A stretch of 64,000 nt of DNA from the NCBI GenBank assembly GCA_013396525.1, contig VWYX01000384.1:310001-374000 (forward strand), read 5' to 3'. The translations under genes and the position numbers were made by a program. This stretch comes from Chaetorhynchus papuensis. Lineage: Eukaryota; Chordata; Aves; Passeriformes; Rhipiduridae. The notes below the pieces were generated by a model. That model had not been told where the DNA came from. It searched no databases and worked only from the letters and a program-made list of their open reading frames with translations. Below, in pieces: positions 1 through 12,176 of this stretch. Numbering within the stretch: the stretch's first letter is position 1; every line of letters starts with the position of its first letter.

Positions 1-309
1 TACAGGCACAATTCATTCTAAAGACCTTTTACTCTAGCCCAGCCAGGACTCTGAAATGGAAGCCATACATTTGTATATATCCTCAGTGATTTCTTCTTCT
101 TAATAACCTTTACAATCCCCAACGTAAAGTTCCAGCAGCACTTTAATATTAATTAGGAATTAATTTGTTCCATACCTAAACTGAGGAGTAGAAAATATTA
201 GTTTTATTTGTCTTTTGTTTGTTTGTTTTGGATCACAAATAGCTGAATATAATAAATAAAATATTCTAATTTGTGAGTTCTTAAATAGAGAGGTTATTAG
301 TAGATGCTG

Positions 310-344
310 AAGTAATTTGCTTCTGGTTTTGAAGCAAATTACTT
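310..344. repeat. Perfect 14-bp inverted repeat, 7-nt loop
   Basis: The left arm AAGTAATTTGCTTC (310-323) is the exact reverse complement of the right arm GAAGCAAATTACTT (331-344). The spacer is TGGTTTT. A perfect 14-bp stem this close together is unlikely by chance. It could form a hairpin in RNA or a small cruciform in DNA. A weaker dyad (TTTCCT/AGGAAA, 343-359) follows directly, then a longer nested hairpin. Function is unknown. Confidence 0.8.
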
Positions 345-366
345 TCCTATGAAAGGAAATTCATCT

Positions 367-420
367 CTGCTGGAACAGTACTCTAGCTCCTGGGCAAGGA
401 GCCAGAGTTAGCTCCAGCAG
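367..420. repeat. Nested imperfect hairpin, pre-miRNA-like shape
   Basis: The outer arms CTGCTGGA (367-374) and TCCAGCAG (413-420) are perfect reverse complements. Inside them, CTCTAGCTCCT (381-391) pairs with AGGAGCCAGAG (397-407) with one mismatch around a 5-nt loop (GGGCA). The internal loop is 6 nt on one side and 5 nt on the other. This gives about 18 pairs in a 54-nt fold. That shape resembles a short microRNA precursor, but it is shorter than most, and the lower stem does not clearly extend into the flanks. I do not recognise the sequence as a known family. Confidence 0.5.
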
Positions 421-689
421 ATCCTCTCTGAGAAAATCAAGCTTGTGTTAAAACTCCAAGTCACCCCAAGACAGCTTGAAAATGAGAAGTGCTCAGATCT
501 GGAGCTCATGCCTATCATAGCAGAGCAGCAAAACCAAAAGTGAACTCACTGAAGGCTGGTGGGAGGCTTATCACTGCCTAGACCCTTCTGGGGATGGATT
601 CTCTGGGAATCAGGGAACTATCAGACATGCACAAAAAGCTGTTTTGGATCACAGTGACAGTTCTGGTACCCCATGGGACGTGACTACCT

Positions 690-910
690 CATAAGGAAAA
701 TTTATGAGGAAGAAGAGATTTGGAGAATGGCTAAAAGGGAGGGGTCAACAGGGTGAAATAAAAGGACTCTAGACAGGGTTGGACTTCCCCAGGGATAGGT
801 ATTGGATTGATTTTGCATATCCTCATTAATTATTCTGACAAAATATAGGAATGCTATATTAATTTTGGCTAACAGCCTCATTTTTGGAGGTATGGTCAGA
901 ACAGAAAATC
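690..910 (+). mobile_element. Ancient CR1-like LINE remnant (reverse transcriptase region)
   Basis: The stretch from about 770 to 890 reads as a decayed piece of a CR1-clade reverse transcriptase on the + strand. Around 776-800 the frame gives a VGLPQG-like block, followed by a VLxxILxILIN-like block, which is the usual 'GLPQGSVLGP..FNIFIND' region. About 60 bases further on, the place where FADDTKLGG is expected is a degraded LANSLIFGG. Stops and substitutions show it is long dead. It is more diverged than the other CR1 copies here, so it probably belongs to an older wave. Both ends are diffuse and no 3' tail is seen. Confidence 0.65.
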
Positions 911-3900
911 GTTTTTCATAGGCAAGCAGCTTTGTATTTCTGAAAGAAAAGGAGAAAATATGTACATGCAAAAAAATATTTTTTTAAATTCAATTTAGCC
1001 TAGCTGATCAGAAACTACAGCTGGTTTCCTGATGTGAAGTAAAATCTTAACAAAGAATTCAAGTGTGTTTTGCTGCAGTGATCATGGTTGATACTGCTCC
1101 CTCTCCCATTCTTCTATGCCTGTCCTTATACTGTTAGTGCCTAAAGAGAGGAATGTGTACAGTTAGTCCTTGGTAGAGCAAAAAATGTGTGCTTTGAGCT
1201 TCTGGCCGGACTTATGAATTGCACGTCATGAATTTCACTGAATTTGTTTCTTTTTGCATGATCACAGTTTTAATGAAGACTAGTCCTGTTTAATTATGCA
1301 AAAACCTTATAGAAGATCCAGAGCAACTATCCTTAAAGCATTTGAGAAATAAATAACACTTGCTGTAAAAAATAAGTGCCTTACTTCCAATCTGAAAATA
1401 CAGGTATGTAACCATCAGCCATCACTTCTCCTCATGCACAGGGCAAAATCATCCCTCAGTCTTCTAAGTGGATTGAGCAGTAGTGCATCCATTAGCAACT
1501 CATATTAGTAGTGCATTCCTTTAGCAACTCTTAGAGTTTTAATCAGTTTGATGCTGGTAATTGCTGTACTTTCAAGATAACAGCTATGTTTCTTTTCTGA
1601 TCACGGGGAAAAAAGTTATCATCATCATCCTCTCAGGACGAGAAAAGCCATTCTTTGGAGGTGTGCACTGTGCTCTCTGCTGATCACAAAGTGAACTTCG
1701 GGGTCAGATTTGGATGTCTAATTCCCAAAGGACCACAGAAGGGCAAATTACTCCAATCTTATTCACATAAACTCTCTTTAACAGGTGATTTGAATAACTC
1801 TGTATAACCTATAATCTTATTTCATCCTGCTTTCCTGACCTTGCAGTCAACTCCAAATTTATCAGCTATGAGATTGCATTTAGTTCCTAAACATTGATAA
1901 ATACCTTGATTAGTACAGATCAAATAGTTCATCTCTGTGCAGTCCAACAGAAATAAACCTGTTCAGCATTAATTTGCCTTTTATACACTTATTCAGAAAA
2001 CTCTCTAAGAGTCAGTTCAAAAATATTTGTTTTCCATATTAGCTGGTATTATTTCACTCCTTTAAATCCTTGCTGTTCAAGTCTTGAGATCAGTATCAGA
2101 CAGGCAGTAAGGCAAATTTATTATCTCATTTATCCCTTAAAAGCAACGGTATAACATTAACATCCCTACAAGATTCTGAATTTCCACCTGCTCGGTGGTT
2201 ATTGAAAATGGAGCATGAATGCTACCGAGAGTTTCTTGACACAACAAACTCCCAAGTGCAAGAACCTGGATTTTATAACTACCCTTTAACAAGGAGTTAA
2301 AGAGGAGAGGTCTCTCTAGGATCCTCATCTTTTGAGACATCTTATCAGAAGATGAATGTACTAATCAGGTTCTGACCTTACTAATGCCATGTCCAGATGG
2401 GCACAAAAACCATGTAAACTTATTAGGGATTTACAAATATGCATATGCTTGATAGTTTGAAAAGTTAATAACATGCTTTTACACGGAAACTAATTTTCTC
2501 AAAAATAATAATCACAGCAGTCTGTGATAATGTTATGCCACTGGCAGCCATGAGGAATTCCTTCAGGACAAGTCAGGGTGTGTGAAATTCATGCTGCTTG
2601 TTGCATAGACTTCCCACTGTTTTGAACTCCAAAGCTGAGAGATACTGAGCCCTGTTAATTAGCATTTGTAATGACAGTTCTATTTCCGTCATTTTGTGAC
2701 TCCGTAGAAAGTGTGATTCTTATTCAATTTCTTCTCTCTGCTTGATTAGTCATGCCCTTAACCCTTACTAGTTCTTCTCCATTTCACTTCCCTGATAGTT
2801 ATTTCCATCTTATGATGAAGAGCAGAACATTCTTTTCCAGAATTTGTGCCTCACATAAAACAAATATTGTTGCTTCACACGCTATTCCTGCTGGATTTTC
2901 CTTTGCCTCTTTAATTAATCTTTGCTACCCTTTTGCTGCTATTATTAGATAAAATTGCTAAGCAAGAATAATTATATACAACCTGTTATAACCTCCTTAA
3001 CCCAAAAAACCAAACTGTATATTATACTTGGAAAATTAATCTCTTGCTCAGTACTGGCACTGATGACATATTGACTAAAATCTGTGCTCTCAGGATATCT
3101 TCTACAAGAGGGAGAATTTGAGAAAGGTTTTTATATCTTTAGTTTAAAAAAAAAAAAGTGAAACAAATCAAGTGAGAGGGGAAGGAAGTGAGAGGAGGGG
3201 TTGAGGGAGGAAAGGAAGGAGAGTGTGTCAGTATGAATCCAAGCTGGTTGCTAAGGTTGTCAGTAGTCAGTAACTTCTTCTTAACACACATGACAATTCT
3301 TGCTCTTGCCCAGTCTGAGTATCAGATATTAATGCCTCTCTGCCTCCCAGTGATGGATAGCAGACACACCCCCTGCTGAGTAATCAAGAAATCAAGGAGA
3401 CAGTACAGGAAATTTAAATCCTCCACACAAAATTGCCCTGTGACGCATATAAAGAAGACATTATTTCTTGGCCTGTAAGAGTATTGAAAATTCGATTCCC
3501 AGGGCTGTGAATTCTGCAGTTTTCCAGATAACAGTTAACACTGGCTAAAGAAAGGGTGGAGATTCCTAAACCAACATCAACAGAAAATACTTGAGCAGAG
3601 ACAAAACTGGTAGGAGGGAAAGAAAGTGGGAAAATGAATTTGAGCCTTGAACCAATTTGGGACCTAAATACAGGCAAGACACTAAGGCTGAGCTGATGAA
3701 GCTCTTTGCTTCCTTGGGTTCCCTCTGGGAGCTCTGGCTGCTGGTTTGTGTCATGGTCCTGTGACAGGGAGTTCCTTCTGTTTCTCACCCACTAGGGCAG
3801 AGCTGGCAAACTGAGGCTTTAACCTCTGCAAGAGGCAATGTGGCTCTCAGCTAGTCTCACCTATTCTCAGTCCCCACCCCAAAAAAGCAAAAAGAGCAGC

Positions 3901-5424
3901 ATGAGCAGCTCCTGGTGGGCTGTGACACTGTACACCTCTGCAGGGGCAACAGGCAGGCTGAATGCAGCTTCTTCTCTCCAGAACACTAGGAAGAGAAGGG
4001 AGGGTTATCATCTCAATGTTCAATTCTTTAAAAATCGGGAGTGTGGCACTGTCCCACCCTGACATTAGGGCACGAGGGAGAGATGGTTACAGGGTACAGC
4101 AGCCACCTGCTTTGGTCTAGACAGCAGAGTTACAGTGACAGCAAGAACAGTAGGATTTCTTAAGGTGTCACAAATATCCTATCTTCCTGTTGTCCTGATC
4201 TTCCTAATTTAAACAGCAATATAGTGTTTCTGGTTTAGGGTTTTTTTGTTTTGTTTTCTTTTTTTCCTTCTCCTACCCCACTTGAGCAGACAGGCAGGGA
4301 AGGGAGCAATGCTCATTCACTTGTCATTTTTTCAGCAGTTCTTCAAAACCCTGAGTCAATATTCATTGGAGGATTAGCCCCAGAGGAAAGGGCTTGAAAG
4401 ATTGTCTCGCATTGCATTCTAACAGAGGGAAAGCTCCAAATGAGATTATGTGAATCTGGAAGAGAACCACCCTCAATCCTAAAATGTCTGACTGCTCAGA
4501 AGCCTGGTGGACCAGCCAGAAGCCTCCTGCAGACTGTTCATCCAACATTTTGTGTCAGTCTTTCTGATGTCCTCTAAAAAGCAAATTCCAGTGGCATTCA
4601 AAGCCTTGTGTGGGCAAGTCAAGCAATGAGTATATAAATCTCAGATGGTTTCACCCTTTGAGCAACACTGGAAGTTGGATGAATCCTGGCTTAAGCCTTT
4701 TATCTCATGCCAAGTTCTTCCCCGTCTGTGAAGCCCATGGTATTTTCTGCCATTCACCCTCAAGTCCTGAAATGGGATTTAAAGTCTCTGCTTCTATCCC
4801 TTAGCACCATTTTATTTGCAGTTTTAATTCAGATACACATCAATCCTATTAGACACTCTGAATTACATGTTAATTAAATGTGGCACTTATAAATGGTTCT
4901 GCTGAAGTTAGTGGCAAATCTCTTATTGCCTGTAGCAGGAAAGGCTCCAAAAATTTTTCAGAGTGCTGTTTTGATCACTGCTGTGAGCTAAAAGTGACAA
5001 AGGACAAAACCAGCATTATTCCAGTACCACAAGCATAGATATTAAAATATGTCAGCATTTACCAATAAAACACTCAGAGGGCTCAGGTCTGACGACTGAG
5101 CCATTGGATGTAGGTGGTTGAACTGAGAAGATTATGGCATGTGTTTGTGTCAGCATTCTCTGAATTTGCAGCAAGATGATCTGGTTCAGGATTCAGTTGC
5201 CCAGACTTAAAAATCTTATTCCATTTTAGACATCTTTAAAATATCTCACATGGCTTCCAGTTGCTGCTGCAGAAGATAGATATCCCAAACACCTTGGTGT
5301 GTTTCAAATACAAAATAAAAGGTTTTGAAAATTTAATAGCACTACTTTGTGCCATGGAAACACCTTCACTGACACGTATGAAAAGAGAATTCAGAGGAAA
5401 CCAACAGGCCTTTGTCTCAGCCGT
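911..5424. other. Unique non-coding sequence
   Basis: No exon, RNA gene or datable mobile element is recognised. Minor structure: an imperfect 28-bp direct duplication at about 1479-1534 (AGTAGTGCAT..TTAGCAACTC twice), a purine-rich low-complexity run at 3170-3224, and a 7-bp dyad with 9-nt spacer at 5080-5102 (GGCTCAG/CTGAGCC). The part from about 3720 to 4080 is visibly richer in G+C than its surroundings and has short frames on both strands, but none resembles a known protein. Confidence 0.6.
3170..3224. repeat. Purine-rich low-complexity tract (GA/GGA)
   Basis: An almost uninterrupted run of A and G, mainly GAGAGG, GGAAGG and GGGAGG words, interrupted by a few T bases. It has no fixed period, so it is low complexity and not a clean microsatellite. 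It may cause alignment artefacts and is prone to triplex formation, but nothing suggests a specific role. Confidence 0.8.
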
Positions 5425-5470
5425 GGAAGGAAGGAAGGCAGGAATGAAGGAAGGAAGGAAGGAAGGAAGG
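5425..5470. repeat. (GGAA)n microsatellite, interrupted
   Basis: GGAA units run across the interval with an interruption (GGCAGGAAT) in the middle. The last 25 bases are perfect. GGAA repeats are known binding platforms for ETS-family factors, but there is no evidence of use here. Frames crossing it give the repetitive EGRKEGRKEG peptide, which is an artefact. Confidence 0.95.
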
Positions 5471-8400
5471 ACAACAACAACAAAACAAAATTAGGGAGAG
5501 CAAAAAGAAACCCAGAGGTGTTAGAGGAATAGAAGTTTAATTGTGTAAGTTTAGATCTTATAGGCAACTCTAGATAGAAAACTGTTCTATTTCTGAGGGC
5601 TTAAAAGAAATAATAGAATAAAACAGTCATCTCAATTTTTCTACAGGAAAGGAAAAAGAAAGTAACTTCAATAAGGAGTTTTGTAAAAAATTGTAAAGAA
5701 TGTAATTTAAGTCTTGGAAGTCAAACATAGAAATTTCCAGCTCAGTCATGACAGCTGGAGTAGCCCTGGGAGACTGATGGAGCTCCAAGTAAGAGCTGCA
5801 TAACTCAGAAGCTGGGTTTGGACTAATTCCATGGTAGTCCTGCAGGCATCCAAACTACACCTGTATGGCTGGAAGCTCAGACCAGGTGATCCTGATATTT
5901 TGCAAACTTCTTAACAGAGAGAACCTCTCAAGACTCAGGCTGAGGCTGCTGAGTCAGGGCACTGCAGCCCTGGAACTGTAGAGCTGAAATTTTTGTTCTT
6001 CATACTCTGAAGACAGACTGTACTTGTGAGAGACAGCACCCACTGCTGAGATTGGATTCATTTGCAGCCTGCTGGGTGAGTTGTCCTGTTTCATTTGAAA
6101 CTTCCTAGATTCAAGTTGTTTCTGACAAAATATTTTAGTTTATAATCTATTAATATAGCCTGCTAACTTGGACCTTATATTTTGCAAGGATGTGGTGCTG
6201 CAGTGTATTCTGGAGAAAGGCAGCTCTACCTCATGAAGTACCTCTCCACTACATTTGATCTCCTATGCATTTGTAAGAGGAAGAAAACTCAACACACAAC
6301 GGATTATTTTGAAACTGACTGGGAAAGGCTTATCCTTCCTTTTACTCACTGAACACCTTGGCATTTGTAGTCAACCTGATCAGAGCAGTGAGTTCTGGAA
6401 GCCTTGGGTTGTCCAGCATCCACTTTATATTTCCCCAGTAGTCGTCTCCAGTCTGTCATTCTGCTTTGGAGAAGATTGGTGGTATTCATAATCCTCTCCC
6501 TTTTTGTTTTTGCATGGGATTAACTTTCTCTCTTCTAATTCCCTTTCTCTTTCACCAGAGCTATAGACAGTGGAGAAGCCAGAGGACGTGGTCTGAAGGA
6601 AGTCTTTCACCTTGATGGATGAAAGCAGAAGAAGTCAAGTCCAAATCCTCTGAAAGGAAACTGATACTTGGTATCTCTCAAAACCTCACACTCAAGAGGC
6701 AGAACTAATTTGACACTCCTCACCGGAAATTGTCATAGTGGAGAACAGGACCTTGGAGGTAAAACCAGGATCAACTCCAGCAGACTGGAGTAGGAGACAA
6801 TTTTTCTCATTCTGTGTAGATCTCTCAGTGAAAGCTAAGTGATTTGTTTTGAAGTCCTTTTTAAGAGTCTTACAGTGGTTTTGAAGTCCTCATCAGGACT
6901 CAAATCTTTCCCCATGGTCTTCTGGGTACTTATCTTTGCTCTTTTGCTTCTCTCTATATTAGCACTCTCTGATAGAGTGAAGAGCTAGAAGCTCTTAATT
7001 TGATTTTCAGAATTTGTTATTCTCTTCCAGTATTATTCTGCTGAGTGGAAGCAATCTGCAGTCCTGAAGAATTTGCTTTTCTGGCTTGGTTTAGACATAT
7101 CCCACAGTTTTTATAATCCAGCTTTCTTCCATATTGAGTCTTCCTGCAGACTCCACTGCCCTAAGCGTGGAAATAATGAGATTTATCAGTCAGTTTCTTC
7201 TGAGCCTACAGAATAAGCAGCTCATATTGCTACTTGGTATTCAACATCCATATGTATTTCTAGAGAAAAAAATTAGCTTTTACTATTTCTTTAAGACCAG
7301 CTGGATGGCACTTTTCCTGGGAATCCCCTCCATGGCTCTGAATGTGCTGGTTCCCTGGAGATAGTATCACTCCACTGAGTTCTGATTTTTCTACCTGAGC
7401 CATGTACAAGAGCACAAAACCAGAGATAAGCAAGAGTTAAAAACTGCATGTGTTTTCATGAGTTTGTCATTGTATCACAATTAGAAGTTGCTCACATATT
7501 CCATGTTATTACAGCCTAATATAACTTGCAAAAGAGCAAATTTGTTTTAATTCCAGCCCTGACAGGCAGCAGACTAGTGCCTAGATCTTCAAAAAATTAG
7601 CCATTGATTCCTGGAGATTTCTTTGCTTCAAGTTAGTATGATAACACAAGAAAATAAATAAATTAATTTTCCAATCATTCATTATTACTAAAATGATGAT
7701 GGCTCACTAAATAATAATCAGCTCATAGGGAGAAATTTGTTCTTAACTTCCTGTGTCTGCAGTTGGTTTATGCCCTGAAGCAAGGACCTTACAGCTTTAT
7801 GTCTTCCATTCTCTGTAAAATAGCTGTTGCTTTTTCTGGGGAGGACTAATCTTTATCAGGATCCCATTAATGCCCATGTAAAATTTTTTGCTAGTGAGCT
7901 TCAGGGGTTACTGGCAATTAAAAAAGGATATTCTTTCTAATGTTTTTTAATTTTTTTTTCTGTGAATGGGAGCAATCTCACTACAAAAACTTCAGGCCTT
8001 ATGCTGTATGTTAGTCAGAGATAAAGATTTCAACCCATACATATCTCCCAGCCAGACAAGTCAAGGTTGAATGCTGAATTTCATGTTCCTTGAGCTTGAC
8101 CTTTTACTGTCTTGCACTTTTTTTTGCTGTACTATTTTTGGAATTTTATCTGATGCTAATCTTTTCCACCTCATTACTTGCACAATCCTCAGAAACATTT
8201 GGGGGTAAAGAATAGGTTTATTTGCCAATTAAACTGTTAATTGGTTTCCAGATTATTTTATGTGTCTTTCACAGGCTTTCATCAACTACTTCTGTTGCTA
8301 ACCACCCAGCTGAGCCTGGGGAAGGGACTGAATATTGCTGAAACCATCAGGCACTCTGAAGCTACCCTTTCTAAGACGAGACTGATGAACTCTCTACACT

Positions 8401-8836
8401 TCTTGGTGAAACAAATACATCAGGCTATTGTGCATGCAGCACTTGGCACAATTTGCTCAGCAAGCCATTGTATGAAAAGTGTTTCCACGTTGCACCTCAG
8501 CAGTGGCTACAGGAGATGGCCACGCTAAGGATAGGCCATAACACATTGCCAATGCAAGCCAGGTCAGGTGTGTTGGACTAGGTCTTTCTTGGAAAAATAG
8601 TCTGTTCCTGTGTGAATCCACTATATTCTTCTATTTGGTGTTCTGTGAGATGCTAAGTTGCAGTCTTAACCATTTTAATGGGATTCCAGTTTTCCTCTAA
8701 TGGGTCCTGTAACAGGCACAAGATATGAGGGAGTAGGTCTCTATCACTTCATAAACTTTCAGTATTTTGATCAAGACAGGGATGTGGAATAAAGGTCTAG
8801 TTACTATGGGAGTTTCCTAACTGAACAGAGTATAAT
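5471..8836. other. Unique non-coding sequence
   Basis: No gene or identifiable mobile element. There is an 8-bp perfect stem with a 4-nt loop at 8225-8244 (CCAATTAA-ACTG-TTAATTGG). The longest open frame here is 95 codons (8241-8528, + strand), starts inside the unique sequence and has no recognisable motif or codon signature, so I do not call it. Bases around 8600-8640 (a 'CTATATTCTTCTATT' end) vaguely recall a CR1 tail but are too weak to annotate. Confidence 0.6.
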
Positions 8837-8890
8837 AATAAACTCTGGAAATCTGTATATAAAAATAAACTCTGGAAATCTGTATATAAC
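8837..8890. repeat. 27-bp direct tandem duplication, 2 copies
   Basis: The unit, which begins AATAAACTCTGG and ends CTGTATATAA, occurs at 8837-8863 and again at 8864-8890, nearly identical. The low divergence suggests a recent slippage or local duplication event. It is a candidate length polymorphism between individuals. Confidence 0.9.
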
Positions 8891-11800
8891 TTGCTTAACA
8901 AGGAGTTACTACAGAAATCCTTTCACCAAAGCAAAGGCCTGTATCAAAGTTAAGAGCACAAGAGTCAAACTGAAAGGAATAAATCCCTTCACAGCAAGAT
9001 GGTGACTGTTGAAGGTCATAGAATTTTAATCTGATCTGAGTTGAAGATGACAAACTAAAATATTCATGTGTAATTCCAGGAATCACTAGCACATGCTTCT
9101 TTACCTATGGAAATTAGAGCAGCAAAAATCAAGAATTAGCAGGATGGCTGAGAAGATTTTGAGTATTTTTTTTCTTCTCGGAAAATAATGAATCAACAAC
9201 ACAATAAACCTTCCCACAGAGAGTTTTTGTAAGTCTTGTTTCCAATCAGAAGGGGCAAACAAACAGATCTTAGGGACCTTTTCTTTTCAGAATTGCTGAC
9301 ACTTTGTTTTGACATTTTCAAAATGAAAAATGCTGCTTTCTTAAGTCAATACATATTTTGGTTTACTAGTCAAAATAGAGTTATATCTGCCGTCACTTAC
9401 AAGTGTAGAAGGTTGCAGCTTTCTGGATTGAGTATTGCATAGAAGGCATATGCAATGCCACAGTTCCTGCTCCCAGGGTATGTGCAGATGGATACTTTCC
9501 AGAATTCAGCAGTTTTTAAAAACTTAAGCATTATTTTTTCCATTTTTGCACTAACAGATCTTTCTTAGAAGTCCCTAGCAGTTTGTAGGAAGGAGGGTTA
9601 GTCCCCAGTTAAGAGACGTAGTCACTGTATTAAACAAGAATAGAGTAGGAGTGCTTTGCTATACCAAAGCCTAAACATGACTGTTCAAGATGAGTATGTC
9701 AACACCAGCAGCTGGATCACTCTCTAGTCTCCTGCTTGTCCACAGATTGATCAGCCAGGATTTTCCTCTGCAGCAGATCAGCAAGGTTTTTTCCTAAACA
9801 AAGCTGGCTCATACACGTATTTGGCTGGGCACACAAAACACATTATGTGAAGAATGGTTTGGGAGTGATCAAGACGAGGACTGCCCTAAATGCTATTCAG
9901 AGAGGGCAAAGCCAACTCATTAACCACAAAGGGTGCAAACAGTTCTGCAAAAAGATGTCCAGAAAATAAATATTGTTTCTCCTGGAGCAGAGAATGAAGT
10001 CAGTATAGACACACTAATTAACACCACGATCCTGAAGAGAGCTCTAGACTGGAAGATGCTCATTTACTTGGTTGTGTTGGGTGTCCCATGTCCACTTATT
10101 AAGAATTCACTCTAGATTTAAGGTTGCGTTGAAAAATTGTTGCTAAACATCAGTTTCATACAGCACAAAGTATCAAACTGTCTCCTATTATATCCTTCAT
10201 TCCCTGGCTAAGGAATACCTCCATTAAATCTCATACTTTTTATTAAATTGCAGTTAAGATAGTTCATTTGAATTCAAGATTCATGAGGTTCAAGAAGAAT
10301 GTCAATCACTGTTCAAATGAAAGAAGAATGGTCTGGCACAGTGTATTCAGTCAGCAAAAACAAGCTAAATTATTAAATGTTCATGTGTAATATAGATCTA
10401 CTGTTCTGAAAGTGCAAATAGCATAACTTCATTTTAATTTTAAATACGGGAGGTACACAGGGGTTAACTCTGATAATTATGTTTGGGTGTTATGCGCATA
10501 AATCGTATTAGCATACAACACGATTTGTGACTGCAACGCCCACGCATCAGCTCTCCTATTTACTGCAAACACTCTAACTAGGTTTCCCTTCCCAAACTGT
10601 TCTCTAAGTCTGTTTCACTTCTCCAGGAACTGTCGTGGGGCCGGGCTGACTTACTGAGTTATAATACAGTACAGTGGTTTCTCTGCTCTATCAATGTTCT
10701 TCTTTCTCATCCAGAGAAGAATTATAAAGACAAAGGACCGGTTTCTCCTAATTGCACCAGCATGGTGCACACTGGGATAATTTTTGAGACCACAGCTGCT
10801 ACTAGAGTTGTAATAAAGGTAAATGATGTACCCCTTAAATATGTGCAATTACAACATTTTCCCTTGGAACATCTTACCACTAATGGATATACAAGTTACT
10901 ATGTGAAATGAGTAACTAAAAGAATTGCTATAACAAGCAAATTCTGTGTATATTTCAAGAAACGCCATTCATGTGTTGAACTAAGTGTTCAAACAGCAAT
11001 GCAATCCATCCTCTTAGGAATGAATGTGCATAGCAAGAAAAGGACTATTGCAGTTTGTCAAAAAATACCTCCTGGACCTAGAAATTATTTATATGGAGCC
11101 CCTTTTTAAAGCAGTGGAGTAGGTTTCCATACAAAAAAGAATCTGGCCCACGGTGAGTGAATGACAGTCTGCTGTGTTGCCGAGGGGGACAGATGGTGTG
11201 CGGTGCATCGTGGCTTCTCAAGTATGCTCAGATTTCTGCCTGCATCCTCTCATTTCACTCTCCCTCCTGCTTTCTTCCTCAGAATACGGCTTAGAAGTCA
11301 GCTACCCACTCTTCCCATTGCATTTTCTATGTTTTCCTTCATTTGATTTTCTTGTGCTCGAGGAAGGAAAAGCAAACATAGAGCTGGAATTGGCTGACCA
11401 GCTTTGCCTTTTCTTCCTGCTTGTTGGAAACATGATGCTGATTTTCTAGGTTGTCTCTAGCTAAAAGAGGAAATAAAGAAGCTCTAATTAAATGAGTTAC
11501 CTTTGGGCTGTCTAACGTTCACACCACATTCACATGAAAGGACTCATAGGAAAGATTTGCTGCATGCAAAATGTCATCAAGAAACACTGCACCTATAAAA
11601 TCATCTTTATTTTTACTAGTGTGAACATTTTGAGGCACAAAAGACAGTGGGAAGGAGTATGTTTGCAAACCAAAGAATTCCTTCCATTGCAGCTGAAAGA
11701 ATAAGCTGACTTGTCTGTGATTACTTTCTAACACCCCCAAAAAAATGAGAAGAGTGAACTTAAGCACTTTTTTGTCTCAGAACTGGTTTTACTCCCGAAA

Positions 11801-12176
11801 CAGTCACAGAGAAGCTGGACACCTCAAATCTATGGATGCAACTCAACTAGAAAAGCAATAACATAGCCACAAGTTGTTTTGGTTATTGTGATTGTATCAC
11901 TGTTTAAAAGGTTACACTGACGTAATTTGTGTGACTAGATCTTGTGTAGCTAAAACAACGACATTTAACATTAACTGATTTGGAGAACAGTGCGAGTCTA
12001 ATTATGGTAAGTTTAGCACAACTTACAAGACACACCTCGTAAACTGGGTAGTTTCAAGACATGCTGGTCACCACTGAACTCCAGGCTGATCTCAGTGCTG
12101 AGTTACAGAAAGACACCTCAGGTACTCAGCCACCTCAGCCACCAGTGCAGAGCAGTTACACAGAGAGGTGAAATAC
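8891..12176. other. Unique non-coding sequence with a CpG-rich patch
   Basis: No exon or mobile element recognised. The notable part is the CpG-rich, dyad-containing patch at 10447-10645, listed separately. The other open frames are short (maximum 91 codons at 11174-11449, + strand) and overlap one another in different frames, as expected for chance frames. Confidence 0.6.
10447..10645. promoter_or_regulatory. Candidate conserved non-coding element (CpG-rich, dyads)
   Basis: Eight CpG dinucleotides fall in about 200 bases of an otherwise strongly CpG-poor region. The core contains a 10-bp perfect palindrome TATGCGCATA (10491-10500) that includes an octamer-like ATGCGCAT. Directly overlapping it is a 7-bp inverted repeat, AAATCGT (10500-10506) and ACGATTT (10520-10526). 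Retained CpGs plus closely packed dyads are what one sees in constrained regulatory DNA. No conservation data are available to me, so the regulatory call is inference. Confidence 0.25.

Larger units (their letters stand above)
1..689. other. Unique non-coding sequence with a hairpin cluster
   Basis: I see no gene or recognisable interspersed repeat here. The stretch is AT-rich. It contains a small dyad at 148-164 (ATTAATT-AGG-AATTAAT) and a marked cluster of inverted repeats at 310-420, annotated separately. Reading frames are short and carry no family motif. Confidence 0.6.

Noticed and set aside
3414..3788. 124-codon minus-strand open frame
   Set aside because: Serine/leucine-rich with no recognisable domain; overlapped by another frame; chance length.
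8560..8640. Possible CR1 tail ending in CTATATTCTTCTATT
   Set aside because: Upstream sequence does not follow any CR1 3' UTR that I recognise.
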